From contig CALNVZ010003435.1 in assembly GCA_940671915.1 (NCBI GenBank), positions 269,532 through 333,531 of the forward strand: a stretch of 64,000 nt of DNA. The letters run 5' to 3'. Position 1 is the stretch's first letter. Each line of letters begins with the position of its first letter. The translations under genes and the position numbers were made by a program. The DNA is from Paracentrotus lividus (taxonomy: Eukaryota; Echinodermata; Echinoidea; Camarodonta; Echinidae). Positions 58,596-64,000 of this stretch are shown here, piece by piece. The notes beneath the pieces are model-generated. The model worked only from the letters and a program-made list of their open reading frames with translations, was not told where the DNA came from and did not search any database.

Positions 58596-61500
58596 CTGAG
58601 AAAAGGCCCAGCTTCAGGAATCCAGATTCATATTTCATTCTTTCAAGTTGTAGATCATTCAATGGGCTGAAATGTCCTCCCCTGATCCCTTAATATTCAA
58701 GAAAAAATAAGCTCGAAAAGCTGGGAAAAACAATTATCTGCAAAAATTTGCAGATTTTGTTCCGACATCTAGACAGCTTTTTCGGTGCCATATGCAATTC
58801 AGAGTAAAAAAACGTTGCCAATTGAGCATTACAAAGTAAATACAGTATGATTTAAAAATCTAATAAATTGACATTATATAAAAATTATATATATGATTTA
58901 AATAAATAAAGTTAAGATGAAATATATTTTCGTAAATTGTTTTTAAAAACTACAATTAAATTGATATTTCATACAAAAGTATATTATCGTATATTTCGTA
59001 TGTCAGGGTCCTTAGTTCGTAGCTAGCTAACTAGCTATCGCTAGCTCGCCCGATCGATCTGCAAGCGAATTTAGCTCAGGCAGCTGCGAAGCTTATCATA
59101 TACGAAACACCCCCCCCCCCCCCCTGGCTCTCGCCGGGTTGGGTGGTCATTACCACCTATTGTGCTACGCATGCTTTCCTCTCAAAAAATTAACCTGTAG
59201 AATAAGGTCTTTTATACGACGCGTCGACGCTTTCCTTAAACAAGGTGTGTTTTATAATTCAATTCACCGTTTTCCATAAAATAAAATAGGTGTGTTAATC
59301 AGCAGAAATCGTTGCTTTGGCGTCAATAATTTCACGGTGTTTACGCCATCTTTTTCCAGTGATCTGTACGAAATGGGTGCATATTTGACTTTACAATGAG
59401 ATCGTGTAGGGTCCATTTTCGTTGAACGTCGAAAAAGAGATGCAAATTTGACTCCCAACTTCATAGTACGTTTAGTGGTCATTTTCGGGTCGGGGAAAAC
59501 GATTAGCTACTGTTTCTTTTTTTGAGATACACCTCCCCCCCCGGGAACAGCCAGTAATCACCAGTCACGATATAGTGCTATCCAGTAGGCCTTACGCATG
59601 TGGAAGAACCCAACACGTCTGCAATCCTGCATTGTACTTCATTGTTCCCTACAAAGCGGGCGGCCTGGTGGCGGCGGCGCGCCCAAAGAGTCCCCCCTTT
59701 TTTAAAACAAAACTTTCTTTTAAAATAAAAATTAACAGAATTCTTTTTAATACCACTAAAATTTATTGCTTCAAATTAAGTAGTCTAGAATTGTTTATTT
59801 CTTATTTTTTAAGACTTAATATAGAAGTACTTAAATTCGAGGGCTGCCATATTTGATCTTTATACATTAGGGCGCCAATGTAGCCGAAAATTGTGGCACC
59901 CAATTAATTCTGCTTGAATAATAAGGTGCAAATCACCTTAATTAATCACATATGAAAAAACCGTTGAGGCTTCTTTCTAGAAAACCATTTTTTTCACGCA
60001 CCGATTGTCAATGGAAGGAATGCCGATAAACACTGGGTGACTTTTGTGTCCTGGAATCATCTACTGGAATAAAAAAAAATCGAGAAAGATCATTATCTAT
60101 AGTTAACTCAGGTTTATAATGTGTTAATGTATATATAAACTAATGATATAAACTTGGAAAGCAATATTTTTTAACCCTAACCCTCGCGTTTGATGCTTAA
60201 AATCTCCGCATTTTAGTCTTTTTGGTCGTTTTTCTGTTGAAATATGTATTATAGTTGGTCAAACAGCTGTCACTAAAAGCTTTCGTAAATGATTCGCAGT
60301 CGCATCTGATCTTCCTAGTTACGCTGATGTAAGTAAAATATTAATTTCTCTTCCAATGTATTATACTTCTGATGTTGCATGTCACTATTCATCCTCTCCC
60401 GCTTTTCTTTATCATTACAAATATCTGTTTTATAAATCTTCAATAAATCTGAATTACCTGACTGCACAGCGTTGCACTCTCCTTTTAACACGGTCTTTTA
60501 TTCAGTGCATTGTTACGGCGAATTCGACGGTCAAGGCGTGATAGTAGAGTTCTTTTGACACCAGTACACACATTTCCCGTTTAAGATTCTATCTGGTCGA
60601 TATGCACTGTAGTTGGATACTGTGTCTGTTCGTTAAAAATACACTGTCCTTTTTGATTGTTCAGACGTTTTCATATTGAAGTGTGCGTAAAAATTATCCA
60701 AACTAAGGGGCACCCAAATTCATTTTATAAAACATATGAGAGCGAAATTTGATTTTTACTGAAACTAAGGGCCCCAATTTACCTTAAAGTTCCCCGACGG
60801 ACCAGAAATGAAAACCCAAATTACATATAAATGGTAAACTATAATTTTTCACAACACAACAATTCCAATTAAGACATTTTTATTCTCCATCTAGAAAGTA
60901 TTCATTAAAGATGATTCGAAACCTCAACAGCCATCCCTCCCAAATAACTCGAAAAAACTCCTATTTCAATGGCGCGGTTATGATGTAAAAAAGATGTAAC
61001 GGAATGCTACAATGGGCTACATGCTAAATTGCTATGAATTTGCTTCATTTCATAACAATAGAATTCTAGCGCACATGGGTTCTTTGTGTCGACATATACG
61101 CATACATTAACGTGTTTTTTTTAAAGGCGAAAACCAATCATGACTGGCCGCTAGCATTCCCTTAACATTCTTTATCTCATCAACCGCACCATTAAATAGG
61201 GATACTTTTGAGTATTTGGATGTATGGCCTTTGAGGTTCGATCACCTTTTATGAATAACTTTATAAATTGAATTTATTTTGGGGGTATTTATTATTACGC
61301 CTACTAGTCTTCAATCGATATGTATTTGCTCCGTTCACGGTCTTTAACCACAAAGGAACAGGCCCGTTACTCGGAATTTTTTTTTTTTTTCTCTCCCTCC
61401 ATGTACCTTTTTCATGCACGATTTTGCTCCCTTCCCTCCCCCCCCCCCGATAGGCCCAAATGAGCAATAAAGTAAAAAGAAAAAAAGAAAAAAAAAAAAA

Positions 61501-61855
61501 AAAAGAGAGAGAGAGAGACTGAGAGAGAAGGAGAGAGAGAAAAATAAAGACATGTTTATTGGCAATTGACCCCCCCCCCTTAAACCAACCCCTGCGACTG
61601 ATATTACGTACGCCAAAGGCCGGAAAATTTTTTAATACATACTCCCTATTCCCCCCCCCCTGGCTGTGCAGCGTAATGTGAAAAAAAAATGGAATGAAAC
61701 CTTTTGGCTCGCCCCGCTAACATTAACAGAAAAAACTTGGGGCTCTAAAACCATTATCACTCGCCCCCGGTTCCAAATCCGGAAACGGGCGCCTGTTGTA
61801 AGACTTTATTGATATTATTATATTATATTTTTTTATTTTTTTATTTTATTATTTA
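58596..61855. other. Upstream non-coding region; promoter and exon 1 not located
   Basis: No minus-strand sequence resembling the CNOT1 initiator (human MNLDSLSLALSQ) was found. The stretch has C runs (59108-59123), a T run then purine-rich GA repeats (61380-61545) and a CpG-containing patch near 59000-59250. No promoter can be assigned. Confidence 0.45.
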
Positions 61856-61859
61856 TTTA

Positions 61860-62575
61860 AATTTTTAGCTCGAAGCGTTTAGCGCGAGCCTGTAATTTTG
61901 CCTTATATCGACCCAAACAGTAGGCCTATATAGTTTTTTGTTACATTTATTATTATTTTTTTTTTATTAATTCCTTTTATCAAAAGTTGATTGCGAGCGC
62001 GAAGCGCGGGTCACAAAATTTATATCACATAATTTTAATATTGGTGTATTATACAACACCAATCAGTCAGACTTTCGTAAAAAACTTTGCGGACGCAAAG
62101 CTCGACCGAATTTTTTGGGCTAATTATGACCCAATGCGATATATTTTACCCCCATTTTCACTCTTATTTGTTGTTGTTGTTAGTGTTTTTTTTCTTCCCC
62201 ACAAAAGAGTGATGATCATGCACCTCCATTTAATTTTAGAAGGTAATATGTTCGACGGGAAGCGCGAGCGGAAATGTTCACATTGCTTCATTTTTGGGTC
62301 GTTAGAATAGGATTTCTAAAGAAATTTTCTGAGCGCTAGCGCGAAGCGCGAGAAATTTTGACTACATAATAGACCACCTAATATTCGGCTGTATTCATAT
62401 CATTTTGTTACAAGCTGATACACCTCCCATTAAAAAATGCGAGAGCAAATGTGCCACGAAAAAAAAAAAAAAAAAAAAAAAACCTATACATACTTAAAGT
62501 AATCACTCTACCTCGGCTCAAGAATCATTAGGGCCACTTTGGGATGAACCTTGCGAGCGCGAAGCGCAAACCGGA
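61860..62575. repeat. Cluster of GCGAAGCGCGAG-type motifs
   Basis: GC-rich words such as GCGAGCGCGAAGCGCGGG recur at about 61868, 61992, 62088, 62254, 62333 and 62552, spaced 80-220 bp apart in AT-rich DNA. Each is partly self-complementary. Confidence 0.7.
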
Positions 62576-62911
62576 ATATGATCGACATGCAAGTAATATA
62601 GTGGGGATTTTTTCACAGGCACCTTTCTCTATATTTTTCTTTGTTTTAGTTTTTGTTTACAACATGTACAATGATCACCTCATTTAAAGTGCAAGCGCGT
62701 ATATAGGCCTAAGAGCTTACATGCAAAAGGGACTAAAATGATCCACTTGTATAACTTCAGTGGAAATGGCATTTGTTTACCAGATTTTGTACACGCGTCT
62801 ATTGAAAATATAGTACTTTCCCCTCAAAGATTGTTCTTGACATTCTGCCGCTTGTCAAAAGAACAGAATACTGTCAAAGCATTCCCATAAATTTTAAACT
62901 GGATTCATAGG

Positions 62912-63490
62912 GTACATGCAGGTAATATGGGCCCCTAAGCTTATTTGCCCAATTTGCATAAAATTACGAAATGCAAATGACACACAGTCTAATCTTTGTT
63001 TATATGAATCAATAACTACTGCTCTAACTTTTATTGTGAAGAAAAACAATTATCACCAACCCCCCTGTCTGCAATATTCAAATGTTGACGTCATTAGCAA
63101 AGTGCCCATATTACCTGCATGTGCAGGTAATATGGGCACATGTATTTAATGTATGTTTTAAAAACTACAATGACTCTATACCATGCATGTCTGGAATTTG
63201 CTTAGAATGTTGAAAATCATTAACTTTGAGATATAGTTTGAAATTATAAGACCCTTCAGTGAATCATTTGACTATATATTTCATTTTTATGTATTCTGTA
63301 TATTATTTAAAAAAAAAAATTATTCAAATACTATTTTCATTATACAAGTCAATATAGGCCTACAATAAGTTATTTATATTAATTATATACTATACCCAAA
63401 AAAATCGTAGCAAAGAGATTGATGCCTCATCCCAGTACTAAGTACCAGAATAATTTCTGCCATTTTGGATGTCCCATAATACCTGCACTA
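62912..63490. mobile_element. Element with TGCAGGTAATATGGGC inverted and direct repeats
   Basis: ATGCAGGTAATATGGGC at 62917, its inverse GCCCATATTACCTGCAT at 63103, a second direct copy at 63121, and the inverse TCCCATAATACCTGCA at 63471. It may be one element of ~210 bp beside another of ~370 bp. Confidence 0.6.
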
Positions 63491-64000
63491 ATGTTAAAAC
63501 TAATGTTGCTGTGTCAGGCAAGCATTCAATGCCACATTGCACCCCTTCACTAAAACAAATTGACCTGTACACGCTAGTATGATCAAAATGAAACTATAAG
63601 CTTCCTAAATATACAAAACGATTGAGGTTACCCCCTCAAACTCTCTTTCACCATCACATTCTGTGAAATATCAAATTTTACATCAGGGCATATGAACAAA
63701 TATGACCCAAATACGCAGCGGAGTTCGCACCGCGCCCTTAATCACGGTAAAACGTCTCTCAGTTTGAGGTCCTAAGCAACAAATATGATTGGGCCTTTAA
63801 AACAAAACGATATTTGCGCTCATTTTGGATGGAAACATAATCTTTAGACTATATCCTTTAACTTGGTTATACTTTTTTATAGCATGCTTTTAAAAACACA
63901 TATGCCCATCTCGTCTCAAAAAAGAGAGACAGCAGTGTTATTACTCCCAACTCCCACCTTTTCCCATTGAAAGGGGAGAATTTTCTTGATAATGGTCAGA

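Noticed and set aside
57304-57370. Possible missing CNOT1 exon: good acceptor (CTACAG), frame with GQEAD and LDFG, donor GTGATG
   Set aside because: It resembles the family only at EAD and DF, lacks the invariant LLRCLFSH core, and its length leaves one base over where exon 2 needs phase 0.
1-64000. CRISPR arrays, bacterial operons, rRNA genes, viral genes
   Set aside because: Nothing of these kinds was seen; tandem arrays present lack CRISPR spacing and lie in introns of a eukaryotic gene.

Overview
The window is eukaryotic genomic DNA holding most of one large, intron-rich gene on the minus strand. The gene encodes CNOT1, the scaffold subunit of the CCR4-NOT deadenylase complex. I recognise 43 coding exons between 58595 (N-terminal side) and 3567 (C-terminal side), about 6.9 kb of coding sequence or roughly 2,307 codons. 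Every intron between neighbouring recognised exons has GT..AG ends, and the reading phase is continuous through all 43 exons except across one gap near the N-terminus. The first ~12 codons, a stretch of ~35 codons between exons 1 and 2, and the last ~65 codons were not found here. No second protein-coding gene is supported.

The organism looks like a marine deuterostome, most likely an echinoderm such as a sea urchin. The protein is close to vertebrate CNOT1. The introns are full of short terminal-inverted-repeat (TIR) elements, foldback elements, a tRNA-derived SINE and LINE 3' ends. This placement is inference; no species is named.

Layout. 1-3566: no exon found; a ~100 bp minisatellite (1.36-2.03 kb) and a ~700 bp TIR element. 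3.5-12.4 kb: exons for the C-terminal NOT1 domain (the CNOT2/CNOT3 docking site), among elements including a hairpin-capped 145 bp tandem array and a partial tandem copy of one exon. 12.9-17.1 kb: connector region. 17.8-23.3 kb: DUF3819 (CNOT9-binding) region. 23.7-27.6 kb: MIF4G domain that holds the CNOT7/8 and CNOT6 nucleases and DDX6. 28-31.4 kb: Thr-rich linker and the TTP-binding HEAT domain. 33.9-36.9 kb: low-complexity linker with a Gly-Ser-Met repeat and a candidate 9-nt microexon. 37.5-58.6 kb: N-terminal HEAT array. 58.6-64 kb: no coding sequence recognised; promoter and first exon not located.

The main result of the hunt is structural. Exon-intron junctions of this gene have been copied locally several times: at 11.2 kb, 26.7 kb, 31.4-31.7 kb, 43.1 kb and 49.1-50.1 kb. 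The copies often keep the splice-site bases. The introns also carry a 2.35 kb nested foldback element built from TTTTGTTACAAAA-like palindromes (39145-41492), a ~215 bp near-perfect palindrome (47084-47298) and many TIR families present in two or more copies.
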